DNA of 64,000 nt from Synergistaceae bacterium (GCA_016756725.1 JAESII010000005.1:282247-346246); one strand, 5' to 3'; numbered from the stretch's first letter, positions 21,030-30,143 are shown. Numbers and translations are program-made. Notes: generated by a model not told the origin, from the letters alone.

Positions 21030-21973
21030 CCCTTCAGGAAAAGATGACCGCCCTCGTCGAAATCGCCGAGAGGACGGGAGCCGCCCATGACGCTTTCCGA
21101 AGCGACGACGCCGTCTACGTCGTCGTCCACGGAAACGACATCATCGGCAGCCACCAGGTTCCCGGTGTCCGCATCGAGGCTCAGGAGACCGATGAGGGGA
21201 TCGATGCCGCCATCACCGTCGAACGGGGCGTCATCCTGCCCAAGCCTGTCAACCTCTGTTTCGGCCACCTCGGCAAGGAAGGCCGGCAAGTCATCAACAG
21301 TCACGTCTTTATCGAAGACGGGGCCAAGGCCGTCTTCATGGCCCACTGCATCTTTCCCAATGCCTCCCTTTTTCTCCACGCCATGGAGGGGACCATCGAG
21401 ATCGGCTCCGGCGCCTCCTTTGCCTACAGGGAAGTTCACGTCCACAGCAAGGAAGGGCGCATCGAGGTCCGGCCCGTCAGCAAGGTCCGTGTCGGGCCGG
21501 GATCGCTCTACCAGGGCGATTTCACCCTCATCGAGGGGCGCGTCGGCAACCTCAACCTCGATTTCGACGTCGAAGCCTGGGGTGAGAAGAGCCGCGTCGA
21601 AGTGACCTCCAAAGTCTATGGCAAATATGACGACAGTTGCGAGGTCCGTGACGTCGTCCGCCTCACCGGCCCGGGTAGCTCAGCCCTCATCAAGGCCCGC
21701 GTTGTCCTGTCCGACGAGAGCCGGGGCCGCTTCCTGGGCATGATTGACGGTGCCGCCTCCGGAGCCCGTGGTCATCTGGACTGCACCGAGATCGTCCAGG
21801 GCAACGCTCAGGCCGAGGCTTCGCCCGTCGTCAAGGCCTCCCACCCCGAAGCGGAAGTGACCCACGAGGCCGCCATCGGCCGCATCGCCGACGACAAGAT
21901 CGCCGGCCTCATGGCCAAAGGGCTTTCCGAGGACGATGCCGTCGACGTCATCGTCTCGGGACTGCTCCGGTAA
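21026..21973 (+). CDS. smsB: SufB/SufD-like Fe-S scaffold (SmsB)
   Basis: 315 residues, shorter than SufB (about 480), with the right-handed beta-helix core (GSGASFAYREVHVHSKEGRIEV) and the C-terminal helical piece (HEAAIGRIADDKIAGLMAKGLSEDDAVDVIVSGLL) that docks the ATPase. No sufS, sufU or other suf genes flank it, which fits the minimal two-gene SmsCB layout. I chose ATG 21026 with GGAGGGA 8 bases upstream; another ATG at 21017 is too close to that site. It ends the operon; the next genes are on the opposite strand. Confidence 0.85.
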   Translation: MTLQEKMTALVEIAERTGAAHDAFRSDDAVYVVVHGNDIIGSHQVPGVRIEAQETDEGIDAAITVERGVILPKPVNLCFGHLGKEGRQVINSHVFIEDGAKAVFMAHCIFPNASLFLHAMEGTIEIGSGASFAYREVHVHSKEGRIEVRPVSKVRVGPGSLYQGDFTLIEGRVGNLNLDFDVEAWGEKSRVEVTSKVYGKYDDSCEVRDVVRLTGPGSSALIKARVVLSDESRGRFLGMIDGAASGARGHLDCTEIVQGNAQAEASPVVKASHPEAEVTHEAAIGRIADDKIAGLMAKGLSEDDAVDVIVSGLLR

Positions 21974-21996
21974 GATCATCGTAGTCACCGAGGGGG

Positions 21997-23739
21997 TCAG
22001 GCCTCGTCGGTCCTCGGGTCTTCGGCGACGACGACGCCGCAGTTCTTGAAGCCGCACATGTAGACGGAGAAGTCGCCGCGGAAGAGGCGGATCGCCTCGT
22101 GGGGGCCCGGTTGATAGGGCGTCTTCTCGAAGAATTCGCGGTCGAAAAAGTTCCCCGATTCGCCCTCGTAGACGGGCATGTACAGGACGTTGTCCACTTC
22201 GAGATCGGAGAAAAAGTGGGTGCCGTAGGAGAGCTCCGGCATGTAACCCTCGCGGGGGATGCCCAGTTCGACGATGCAGCAGCAGCGGGTCAGCTCGTTG
22301 TAGTGGACGGGGACGCCGAGCTCGGGGTTGCTCGAGCCGACCCGTCCCGGAGCTGCCAGAATATAGCGGCTCGTCCCCATAGCGCTGTTCACGTCGCCGA
22401 TGGCCCGAGCGATGGCGTGGAAGTCGCCGGCAATGGAGTAGATGCGGTGATCGATGTAGACGATCCAGGGTACGTGTTCCACCGATCCGTTGGTGACCAT
22501 CTTGTTGGCCTTCAGAAGGAGGCGCCTTTCACCGATCTCCGGGATCCCCATGCCCTGGCGGGCGTCGCCGGACCAGAGAGGGCGGGACTGGAGCAGCTCG
22601 AGCTTATCTTCGCAGGGCTCGTAGGCGAACTCGATGTCGGCGGGAACGCCCATGGAACGCTCCAGGACCTTGAGGAGATATTTCATCCTGTCGAAGAAGA
22701 TCTTGTTCTTCTTGGGGAAGCTTTCGAAGGTGAAAGCGATTTTCGTCTGATCGTTGGGCATGAAGGAGCGGTCGACGGAGGAGAAATAGCCGTCCTCGCA
22801 GTCCTGGTGGTAGGCCTGGGCGAAGTTGCCGAAACAGGGATGGTAAGGGAGGACGTCTCGCCACACGTCCTGGATGTTGTGGATTTCGAGGTTTCGCGTC
22901 TTGCCGTCGACGACCTGAAACCGCTCCTGAGCGTGGCGCATGACCCTGTAAGGATCGAGTCCTTCGGGACGCAGGGCCGGGTTCGTCAGGGAGTAGACTC
23001 GGGCGTAGCCCCGTTTGGTGCTCATTGTCCCCAGGCCGAAGACGATGCGCAGCACGCCGTCGTCGGGCCGGATCCGCGTCGTCCAGCGGCGGAAGTTGCG
23101 GGAGAAACCGACGCCTCCCAGGGCGGGATAATAGTAGGGGCCCCGCCATCGGCCGGAGATGCGCATGACGATGATTCCCATGGCGTCCTCGCCGAGGCCG
23201 TGTTTAGCGCGGTAGCTCGTTGCGGCAGGGAAGAAGATCCGTGCATAGATCCGACGCAGCTCGTCCTCGGCGGCGGCCAGACGTTCTTCCAGCGATCCGG
23301 CGTTGAAGAGGAAGGTCGACCGGTACTTACCGGCGAAGGAATGTTTCAGCGAATCCTCAAGGAGACTGCTCGACCGGAGCACGACGGGATCGGTAATCCC
23401 CGCGAGGAAGCGTTCCAGCGCCGCCGTGACGTAGCGGGGAAGAGGGACGTCGAGGAAGGCCCTTTCGATCTCCTCGGGTTCCCTCTGAAGCACCTCGTCG
23501 GCTTTCGGCAGGGAGGAGAGGAAATCGTAGAAGGCGCCGACGCCGATGTAGATCGCCGGAGGAAGACTCACGTCGTCGAAAAGAGGGTCGCCATCCTCCC
23601 GGAGCTTCTGCAGGGCGAAAAGAAGAGATCTCCCCTTGCCGCCGATGGAGCCTTCTCCCACGATGAGCGGGGCGAAAAGAGGGTAGTCGCGAGGATCCCA
23701 GGTGAAGTAATTCTCGATGATCGTCTCTCGGTTTTCCAT
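21997..23739 (-). CDS. PEP/pyruvate-binding (PPDK_N) domain protein, copy A
   Basis: 580 residues. It carries the nucleotide-binding domain of PEP synthase and pyruvate phosphate dikinase (GSIGGKGRSLLFALQKL; RSSSLLEDSLKHSFAGKYRS; LELLQSRPL). It lacks the phosphohistidine swivelling domain and the PEP/pyruvate barrel of those enzymes. The last 150 residues form a distinct domain (GRVGSSNPELGVPVHYNEL, then PELSYGTHFFSDLEVDN) shared with the next gene. I chose ATG 23739 with GGAAGGGGG upstream; the frame is open further. It is a paralogue of the gene 16 bases upstream. Biochemical role unknown. Confidence 0.75.
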   Translation of the reverse strand: MENRETIIENYFTWDPRDYPLFAPLIVGEGSIGGKGRSLLFALQKLREDGDPLFDDVSLPPAIYIGVGAFYDFLSSLPKADEVLQREPEEIERAFLDVPLPRYVTAALERFLAGITDPVVLRSSSLLEDSLKHSFAGKYRSTFLFNAGSLEERLAAAEDELRRIYARIFFPAATSYRAKHGLGEDAMGIIVMRISGRWRGPYYYPALGGVGFSRNFRRWTTRIRPDDGVLRIVFGLGTMSTKRGYARVYSLTNPALRPEGLDPYRVMRHAQERFQVVDGKTRNLEIHNIQDVWRDVLPYHPCFGNFAQAYHQDCEDGYFSSVDRSFMPNDQTKIAFTFESFPKKNKIFFDRMKYLLKVLERSMGVPADIEFAYEPCEDKLELLQSRPLWSGDARQGMGIPEIGERRLLLKANKMVTNGSVEHVPWIVYIDHRIYSIAGDFHAIARAIGDVNSAMGTSRYILAAPGRVGSSNPELGVPVHYNELTRCCCIVELGIPREGYMPELSYGTHFFSDLEVDNVLYMPVYEGESGNFFDREFFEKTPYQPGPHEAIRLFRGDFSVYMCGFKNCGVVVAEDPRTDEA

Positions 23740-23755
23740 GACAACGCCCCCTTCC

Positions 23756-25462
23756 TCACTCCCGGCTGATGACGATGCCCACTTCCTCCTCACCGTCGAG
23801 GAGCACGTCGAAGCGGCCGCGATAGATGCGGACGCAGGGGTGCTCTCCCTCCTCGTAGGGGTGGCTGCGGAACCACTCCCGGTTGAAGACGTTGCCCTCT
23901 TCACCGACGAAGACGGGCAGGTAGAGAATATTGTCCACGTCGAGGTCGAGAAAGAAGTGGGTCCCAAAGGAAAGTTCCGGCGTCATCCCCCCGTTAGGTA
24001 GGCCCACCTCGACGAGGCAGCCGCTGTTGGAGAGTTCGCTGTACTGGACGGGGACGCCCAGAGTGGGGTTGGCGCTCCCCCAGCGGCCGGGGCCGACGAG
24101 GATGTAGCGCTCGTCTTCCAGCTGGCGGTTCAGTTCGCCCACGGCCCGTGCTACCTCGTAGAAGTCGGCGTTCTGGCCGTAGCTGTAGGGGTCAACGACG
24201 ACGAGGGCCCCGGCTCCTTCGAGGGCCCCGTTGGCGACCATGCGGTTGCCCCGCAGAAGGATCTTGTCGGGCGGGATGTCCGCCGGAATCTCACGTCGCC
24301 CCAGATCCTCGTAAACGGAAAGGGGACGGAGCTGGACGAGAGTGAGCTCGTCCAGGGTTGTCTCATAGGTCAGCTCGATGTCAACGGGAAGCCTCATCGC
24401 CTCTTCGAGGACGTTGAGGAGTGCCTTGACGCGCTTGAAAAAGGGCGAGCATCGCCGGGGCAGGTCGGCGAAGGAGAGAACGGGTCGGCAGTGACCGTGG
24501 CTGGGGGCTTCGCTGTGAAGCCAGTGGAGCATCTCGCCGTCGTACCACTCGACGAAGGCCGGGGCCATCTTGTGCTGGGCCGTCATCTGCTTCAGGAAGT
24601 ACTCGATCCGGCCGGAGAGGAAGAAGCCGTGGTTGAGGTCGACGTAGTCGAACTCCTCCTGGGCATGGGAGGCGATGTCGGCGGGGCGGTTTCCTTCGGG
24701 GCGGATGTGGGGATTCGAAAGAAAGAAGGTCCGGGCGAAGGCACGGTCGACGGTCCGTGTGCCCAGGCCGAAACAGACCCGCATGAGGCCGTCCTCCTTG
24801 TGGACTCGCGGCGAGGGACGGCGGAAGACCTTGGAGAAGGCCGCTGCGGCCAGCTCTGGGTAGAAGAGGCCGTCACGGGTCCGACCGACGATGGGCTGGA
24901 CGAGGACGGCCATCTTTTCCGCCGAGAGTTTGATGCCGTGCTTGCGTCGGTACTCCTTGGCGGCGGGGTTGAAGGCCGACGCGAAGACCTGCTTGACGGC
25001 CCGCTCTAGACGGCGGAGGCGGAATTCGTCAGTACCGGTGTTGCCGAAAAAGTGGGTGGCGTATTTCCCGGCGAAGGAGAGGGTGACGTCGTCCTCGAGG
25101 ACCGAAGAGGAGCGGACGGCCACAGGGGTGCGGATCGCCTCCAGGATCTGGCGGAACACCGCTCTAACGGCGGGACGGAACCGGCCCCTCTCGAAGGCCT
25201 CGACGATGTCGTAGTAGTCCGTGGCCGTCCGGATCACGCCTTCGAGGTCGTTGTCGACGAGGAATTCCTCAAAGATCTCCGTTGTGACGACGTAGGTCGC
25301 CTCGGGGAGGTGGACGTCGGTCAGGCCCTTCTCGTCGAGAACGGCTGCGGCAAAGGCCAAGCCCTTGGCTTTGCCGCCCACGTCACCGGCGCCGATGAGC
25401 CAGTTTCTTTCGCGGTAGTGATGGATGGGATCAAAAGCCTGGTAGAAAGAGGGATCGTTCAC
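23756..25462 (-). CDS. PEP/pyruvate-binding (PPDK_N) domain protein, copy B
   Basis: 568 residues with the same layout as copy A: a GDVGGKAKGLAFAAAVL lysine loop, VAVRSSSVLEDDVTLSFAGKY, LTLVQLRPLS and the C-terminal GRWGSANPTLGVPVQYSEL and PELSFGTHFFLDLDVDNI blocks. As in copy A, there is no central histidine domain, so ordinary PEP synthesis is not possible by this protein alone. The start overlaps the ttcA-like stop by 4 bases (ATGA), so ttcA, copy B and copy A form one transcript. An ATP-dependent phosphotransfer or regulatory role is only inference. Confidence 0.75.
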   Translation of the reverse strand: MNDPSFYQAFDPIHHYRERNWLIGAGDVGGKAKGLAFAAAVLDEKGLTDVHLPEATYVVTTEIFEEFLVDNDLEGVIRTATDYYDIVEAFERGRFRPAVRAVFRQILEAIRTPVAVRSSSVLEDDVTLSFAGKYATHFFGNTGTDEFRLRRLERAVKQVFASAFNPAAKEYRRKHGIKLSAEKMAVLVQPIVGRTRDGLFYPELAAAAFSKVFRRPSPRVHKEDGLMRVCFGLGTRTVDRAFARTFFLSNPHIRPEGNRPADIASHAQEEFDYVDLNHGFFLSGRIEYFLKQMTAQHKMAPAFVEWYDGEMLHWLHSEAPSHGHCRPVLSFADLPRRCSPFFKRVKALLNVLEEAMRLPVDIELTYETTLDELTLVQLRPLSVYEDLGRREIPADIPPDKILLRGNRMVANGALEGAGALVVVDPYSYGQNADFYEVARAVGELNRQLEDERYILVGPGRWGSANPTLGVPVQYSELSNSGCLVEVGLPNGGMTPELSFGTHFFLDLDVDNILYLPVFVGEEGNVFNREWFRSHPYEEGEHPCVRIYRGRFDVLLDGEEEVGIVISRE

Positions 25463-26211
25463 GGTAACACCTCCCAGCTGTCTTCGCCTTCGAGGCTTTC
25501 CAGGGCGTTGAGGACGTTCTCGCGGACCCTGGGCTGGCGCTGGCGCAGGCGCCAGACGAAATCTTTCATGGCCTCCCTCTCGCTTTTGAAGGCGAAAGGA
25601 CAGGATATGGTCAGGACGGGGAGTCGGAGACGGGTGGCCTCGTCGGCGATACGTTCTTCCGTCGCTGTCACGAGGGGACGGATGAAGCGGATGCCTGACC
25701 GGTCCTGGTAGCCCGTCGGTTGGAAGGAGCGGAAGCGGCCGGAAAAACAGAGATTGAGCAGAGCCGTCTCGACAGCGTCGTCGAGATGGTGTCCCAAAGC
25801 AAGAGAGGTCGCGTCCGTCTCGACGGCCATGCCGTTCAGCAGGCCTCGGCGGTAGTTGGCGCAGAAACTGCAGGGTGAGTGCTCCTTTCGGGAGGCGATG
25901 ATCTCGAAAAGAGGAAAGGCCTTGACCCGGTAGGGGACGGACAGTGTCTCGCAGAGCCGGGCCAGGGGGGCCGTGTCGAGCTCTCCTCCCGTGGGGTCCA
26001 CGGTGCCTGCGGCGAGGCTGAAGGGGACAGGTGAGCGGCGTCTCAGCGCCTCAAGGGCCACGAGGAGGACCAGGCTGTCCTTCCCGCCCGAGAGGCCCAC
26101 GAAAAGACGGTCTCCCCCTGCTATCATCTTCCACCTGGCGACGGCCTGCCCCAGGTGTCTTCGCAGGTTGTGACTCAGCGAGGCGCAGGGATCGGCGAAA
26201 GGCTGTTCCAC
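25459..26211 (-). CDS. TtcA-family tRNA thiolation-like ATPase
   Basis: 250 residues. The PP-loop SGGKDS motif (FVGLSGGKDSLVLLVAL, residues about 37-53) adenylates the substrate. The pair SPCSFCANYRRG in the middle matches the CxxC that holds an Fe-S cluster in TtcA-type enzymes. LGHHLDDAVETALLN is the conserved following motif. TtcA makes 2-thiocytidine at position 32 of tRNA. Whether this member acts on tRNA or another substrate is open, because its operon partners are PEP-binding proteins. Divergent from the regulator at 26419. Confidence 0.8.
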   Translation of the reverse strand: MEQPFADPCASLSHNLRRHLGQAVARWKMIAGGDRLFVGLSGGKDSLVLLVALEALRRRSPVPFSLAAGTVDPTGGELDTAPLARLCETLSVPYRVKAFPLFEIIASRKEHSPCSFCANYRRGLLNGMAVETDATSLALGHHLDDAVETALLNLCFSGRFRSFQPTGYQDRSGIRFIRPLVTATEERIADEATRLRLPVLTISCPFAFKSEREAMKDFVWRLRQRQPRVRENVLNALESLEGEDSWEVLP

Positions 26212-26256
26212 AAGCTTCTCTCCTCCTGGGGTTTCATTTTTCGATGGCCCATCGGC

Positions 26257-26262
26257 TATAAT
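26257..26262 (+). promoter_or_regulatory. Candidate -10 box for the response regulator
   Basis: A perfect TATAAT at 26257-26262 in the divergent gap, but the base string 17 bases before it (TCATTT) is a poor -35. Listed with low confidence. Confidence 0.3.
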
Positions 26263-26418
26263 GGGCCTGAAGTCCCGGGGCGACGGTCCGTCAAGGATCG
26301 GATGGCCGCCAAGGATATCAGAAACTCTTCAAATATAGCATAGCCATGTCGTCGACAGCAGGAGAGTTTGCCCTCTTTTGATGGGATCGACGGCCGATGC
26401 CGATCGTGGGGGTGGACC

Positions 26419-27081
26419 ATGAGAAAGATCCGCGTCGTCCTTGCCGATGACTACCGCCTTTTCCGGGACAGTCTGAGGCGTCTCCTGGAACTGGAGTCGG
26501 ACATCACCGTCCTCGGCGAGGCCGGTGACGGCTTGGAGACACTGCGCATCGTCCAGGAGAAGACGCCCGACGTGCTTCTCATCGACGTCGACATTCCCAG
26601 GCTCGACGGCATCCAGGTCGTGAAGGAGCTCGCCTGTACGGCACGGGCTCTCGAATATGTGGCCATCGCGTCCGCCGATGAAGAGGAACGCCTCAAGGCC
26701 CTCTCCTCGGTCGGGGTCCGGGGCTACGTCCTCCGCTCCTCAGGTGCGCCTGAGCTGATGGCGGCTCTCCGCACTGTCGCTCGCGGCGAACCCTATGTCG
26801 ATCCCCGCGTCGAGGGCAGCCTTCTCGCCGGCCTGCGGTGCAGTCGCGAGGAGCGCGATCTTCTCGAAGATCTGACGCCCAAGGAGAAGGAAGTCCTCTA
26901 CTGGATCTCCCAGGGGATGAACAACGCCGACATCGCCGGTCGCATGGTCCTCTCGGAAAAGACCGTCAAAAACCATGTCAGCCACATCCTGCGCAAGCTG
27001 GAACTCAAGGACCGCACTCAGGCTGCCGTTCTCGCCTGGCGGACGGGGCTGGCTCAGTCCATCCCCCCCCTGGAGTACTGA
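26419..27081 (+). CDS. NarL/LuxR-type response regulator
   Basis: 220 residues. The receiver domain (residues 3-120) has the acidic pair in LADD and the likely phosphoacceptor D56 (LLIDVDIP). The helix-turn-helix of the LuxR type follows at about 152-210 (LTPKEKEVLYWISQG, then SEKTVKNHVSHILRKL). No sensor kinase lies next to it, so it is an orphan regulator here. I chose ATG 26419 with a GGGGGTGG stretch upstream; the frame is open 17 codons earlier without a ribosome site. Its targets are unknown; fliD lies just downstream on the other strand. Confidence 0.88.
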   Translation: MRKIRVVLADDYRLFRDSLRRLLELESDITVLGEAGDGLETLRIVQEKTPDVLLIDVDIPRLDGIQVVKELACTARALEYVAIASADEEERLKALSSVGVRGYVLRSSGAPELMAALRTVARGEPYVDPRVEGSLLAGLRCSREERDLLEDLTPKEKEVLYWISQGMNNADIAGRMVLSEKTVKNHVSHILRKLELKDRTQAAVLAWRTGLAQSIPPLEY

Positions 27082-27100
27082 GCTTTTCCGCCGGTCATCT

Positions 27101-27143
27101 TAAGACGAAGCAGGGCCCCTAAAAGGGGCCCTGCTTCGTCTTA
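27101..27143. terminator. Bidirectional terminator between regulator and fliD
   Basis: A 20-base perfect stem (TAAGACGAAGCAGGGCCCCT and its complement) with an AAA loop, between two convergent genes. Confidence 0.8.
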
Positions 27144-27155
27144 TCCGATTCCGGT

Positions 27156-28937
27156 TTATCCGTTGTTGCCGGCGTTTCCCGTCATCACGGAATTGACGCT
27201 TGTCAGCCAGGAAAGCTGCTCGTTCAGTTTGGCCAGGTTCGTCTCGGCCGCGGAGAACTGCGTCAGCAGGCGCATCCGCTTCTGTTCGAGGCGAGCCTGG
27301 AAATCGCTGATACGCTTGTCGAGGTTGCTGATCTCGCTCTGCCAGGTCTGGATCTGGCCGGCGACCTTTCCCTTGACGGCCACCGTCGTTCCCACCTGGA
27401 CCGTCGAGGCGTCAGCCATATCGCCAATGAAGGTGTCAAGCTTCCCCATGAGCTGAGAGGCGAACTCGGCCACCTGATTGGGGTTGGCCGTCAGGGCCGC
27501 CATAAGGTCGTCGGTGGAGAATTCGAGCTTGCCGCTCTTTCCGAAATCGGCCTCTTCGGTGAAGACCCCGATCTGGCTGGCCTGGGTTACGGTGCGCAAG
27601 CCCGTCCGAGAGAGGAAGTTGCCGGGGTCGGCGACGGTGACGCCCTCCTTGCCGGACAGAGTCAGCCGGCCTTCAGTGACGGAGGCCTTGAGGCCCATGG
27701 CCTCGCCGCTGTCGTTGTCGACGGCGCTGTTGATCTTGGCTGCCAGGGTGTCCCAGGTGTCGGTGACCTTGACGTCGATCGTCGCCTGCTTGCCGCCGTG
27801 GTAGAGGGTGAAGGACGTGTCGTTGCGGATGACGGCCTCGTAGTCGTTGCTTGTCAGGGGGCCGAACTGCCGGTAAAGCTGGTTGCTCGTCCGACTCGAG
27901 AAAGAGACGTTGAGCGGTGTCGCCACGAGACTGCGCAACTGCGATTTGGCCTGCCAGAGCATGGAGTCGCCGTGAAGAAGGCCCCATTTGCGCTCGAAGT
28001 CGGATTTGGGATCCTTGACGGTCTCCTCGGAGAGGCGGATGTTGATCCAGTCCATGATCTCGTTATAGGCTCCGACGAATTCCTGGACGCCTTCGACGGC
28101 ATTCTGGGCGTCGAGGGTGATGTCCATGGCCACCTTGCCGGGGCCGACGATGTTGAGGGTGACGTTGTCGATGAGGTCGGTGATCTCGTTCGTCTCCCGC
28201 GTCACCGTCAGGCCGTCGATGATGAGCTCGGCGTCCTGGGCGGCATCGAGCTCGAAGGCGACGGCCTTCGTGTTGTCGAGAATTCCCAGCCCCTCGAGGA
28301 TGTTGTCGTCGTCGGTGAAGGTGAACTCCTTGGCGGCTCCCGTTGCCCCTGAAGTGAGGACGATCCGCCTGTCGAGGAGCTTGGCCGTGGCCATCGGCGC
28401 CGTCTGGTTTTCCGTTCCCCACTTTGTGGCCGCTTCGTTGATTTTCGTGACGATCGACGACAGGCTGTCATTGGTGCCGACGGTGATTTCCACGGGGCCC
28501 AGATCGCCGGCGGCGATGGAGAAGGTACCGCTCAGTCCCAGGGCCGCCGAGGCGTCTTCGACCTGGTCTCCGGCGACCCGATGAGCCTGGGCCTTGGCGA
28601 TCACCTCGATCTCGTATTTGTTGATCTGGGCGTCGGCCGTGGCTGTCGCCGTGATGATGCCTGCGCTTGATGCTGCTCCCCCCAGGGGAGTGAACTCGGC
28701 GGCCTTGGCCGTGTAGGTCGAACCCAGCTTGAGAGGGGTGACGGTGCTTCGGAGAGCCTTGAAGAGGGAGGAAAACTCCTCGTAGAGGCTGACCTTGAGC
28801 TCCAGCTTCTCCTGCTGGGCCTCCCACTGGTAGATGGGTTTGCTGTCATATTCGATGATCGTGTCGGCCATGCCGCCCCAATCGATCCCCGAGGCGACGC
28901 CGGGCATGGAAAAGAGGGCTTCCGAGTTGATGGCCAT
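27156..28937 (-). CDS. fliD: Flagellar filament cap protein FliD (HAP2)
   Basis: 593 residues. The N-terminal FliD domain starts MPGVASGIDWGGMADTII with a coiled-coil stretch after it. The C-terminal part has the YNEIMDWINIRLSEE motif and ends in a long coiled coil (residues about 520-585, FQARLEQKRMRLLTQFSAAETNLAKLNEQLSW in register). It caps the growing filament and folds flagellin. A strong AAAGGAGG precedes the ATG at 28937, and a sigma-28-like promoter lies just upstream. No other flagellar gene is in the window. Confidence 0.93.
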   Translation of the reverse strand: MAINSEALFSMPGVASGIDWGGMADTIIEYDSKPIYQWEAQQEKLELKVSLYEEFSSLFKALRSTVTPLKLGSTYTAKAAEFTPLGGAASSAGIITATATADAQINKYEIEVIAKAQAHRVAGDQVEDASAALGLSGTFSIAAGDLGPVEITVGTNDSLSSIVTKINEAATKWGTENQTAPMATAKLLDRRIVLTSGATGAAKEFTFTDDDNILEGLGILDNTKAVAFELDAAQDAELIIDGLTVTRETNEITDLIDNVTLNIVGPGKVAMDITLDAQNAVEGVQEFVGAYNEIMDWINIRLSEETVKDPKSDFERKWGLLHGDSMLWQAKSQLRSLVATPLNVSFSSRTSNQLYRQFGPLTSNDYEAVIRNDTSFTLYHGGKQATIDVKVTDTWDTLAAKINSAVDNDSGEAMGLKASVTEGRLTLSGKEGVTVADPGNFLSRTGLRTVTQASQIGVFTEEADFGKSGKLEFSTDDLMAALTANPNQVAEFASQLMGKLDTFIGDMADASTVQVGTTVAVKGKVAGQIQTWQSEISNLDKRISDFQARLEQKRMRLLTQFSAAETNLAKLNEQLSWLTSVNSVMTGNAGNNG

Positions 28938-28978
28938 GGGCAGAACCTCCTTTGTGCTCTTAGGGGAACTCCGTTTTA

Positions 28979-29006
28979 GTATCGGCCATGAGAGGGTCCG
29001 CCTTTA
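28979..29006 (-). promoter_or_regulatory. Sigma-28 (FliA)-type promoter of fliD
   Basis: On the - strand: TAAA (29006-29003), 16 bases, GCCGATAC (28986-28979). The flagellar sigma-28 consensus is TAAA-N15-GCCGATAA, so only the last base and one spacer base differ. It is about 40 bases before the fliD ATG. Confidence 0.65.
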
Positions 29007-29013
29007 TGCCATG

Positions 29014-29451
29014 TCAGGACGAGGGGCCGTCAAAACGGTGGATGAAGGCCACTTCGGCGATGAAGAGGATCCGGTCCAGGCAGGTCAGCCTCTCCCGGAG
29101 CAGGCACTCCAGGGCGAGGGGGAAGGCCGAATAGAGAGGGGAACGGACGAAAAGCCCCGGCTCTTTCGTCCCTTCCCACCAGCCGCCGCTGAGATCTCCT
29201 GCCCTCCTGTCGCCGGAGGCGTCGGAGGAGAAAAGGTGAAGGGTGCATTCGCCGAAGCGGACCAGATCATCATGGAGGGGACTCTCCCCGGTGCAGGGGA
29301 GAGTGACCAGCCAGGGGTCGCCGGCGATTTGTCCGACGCCCCGAAGGAGGGTGAGGCGGAAAGAACTCTCATCCAGGCCCGTCGCGGCCGCCCAGGGGGG
29401 TCCGAAGAGCGCTTCAAGCCCGCTGAGGCCCTGATTGTGATTCACCGTCAT
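29014..29451 (-). CDS. Hypothetical protein upstream of fliD
   Basis: 145 residues, soluble, no recognised family (MTVNHNQGLSGLEALFG...). A GAGGGAGGA ribosome site right before its ATG supports translation. It ends 76 bases before fliD, and the sigma-28-like promoter lies in the gap, so fliD can be expressed apart from it. A flagellar chaperone-like or FlaG/FliS-adjacent role is possible from position only; the sequence does not show it. Confidence 0.55.
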   Translation of the reverse strand: MTVNHNQGLSGLEALFGPPWAAATGLDESSFRLTLLRGVGQIAGDPWLVTLPCTGESPLHDDLVRFGECTLHLFSSDASGDRRAGDLSGGWWEGTKEPGLFVRSPLYSAFPLALECLLRERLTCLDRILFIAEVAFIHRFDGPSS

Positions 29452-29555
29452 TCCTCCCTCGTGATAGAATAGCCTTCAAGCCTCAAAAACGATCCTACCA
29501 CAAGGGCCGTCGCTGATGGCGGCAATTCCGGCCGGATATGGCGGGAGGTCTGACG

Positions 29556-30143
29556 ATGAAAGTTTTGCTTGACGGCAATCCACTGGACATCGCTTCCGAT
29601 GCCCTCGAAAAAGACAGGATCCTTGCGGAGGTCCGCCGGGCTTGTGCGGCGAAGGGACGGGTGATGCAGTCCCTTGTCGTCGACGGCGTTCCCCTTGAGG
29701 AGGAGGCCTTCCTTGTCCTTGAAGGGGGCACTGTCGCCGAAATTGCCACGACTCCTCTGAGGGATCTCATCCGCTCCTCCCTTGACGAGGCCATGGCCTA
29801 TCTCCCCCGTCTGATCAAGGGATTCGGTTCCATCGCCGATCATCTCGAGGCTGACGACAAGAACCGGGGGCTGTCGATGCTTACCGACGCCCTTGAGGGA
29901 GTCGGCTGGATCGTCAAGGTCCTGGCCAACACCCATGCCCTGCTTGGTGCCGGATCGGATCAGGATCTTCCCCTCTTTCTCGGCCAGCTTCAGCAAAAGC
30001 TGGAAGGTCTTGCCGGGGCCCTGGAGGGCAGCCGTTTCTTTGAGGTCGCCTTTCAGATCCGCGAAGAGCTTCTACCCGTTCTTGAAGCCCTGACTCCGCG
30101 CGTCGAAGCTCTCCGGGCTTTGGCCGAAGGTGACGCCAACTGA
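29556..30143 (+). CDS. Hypothetical alpha-helical protein
   Basis: 195 residues. No family recognised. It begins MKVLLDGNPLDIASDALEKD, with a beta-rich first 60 residues (QSLVVDGVPLEEEAF), and the rest is mainly amphipathic helix (SLDEAMAYLPRLIKGFGSIADHLE). I chose ATG 29556 because GGGAGG lies 9 bases before it. It faces away from the 29014-29451 gene. Nothing in it indicates catalysis or membrane location. Confidence 0.6.
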   Translation: MKVLLDGNPLDIASDALEKDRILAEVRRACAAKGRVMQSLVVDGVPLEEEAFLVLEGGTVAEIATTPLRDLIRSSLDEAMAYLPRLIKGFGSIADHLEADDKNRGLSMLTDALEGVGWIVKVLANTHALLGAGSDQDLPLFLGQLQQKLEGLAGALEGSRFFEVAFQIREELLPVLEALTPRVEALRALAEGDAN

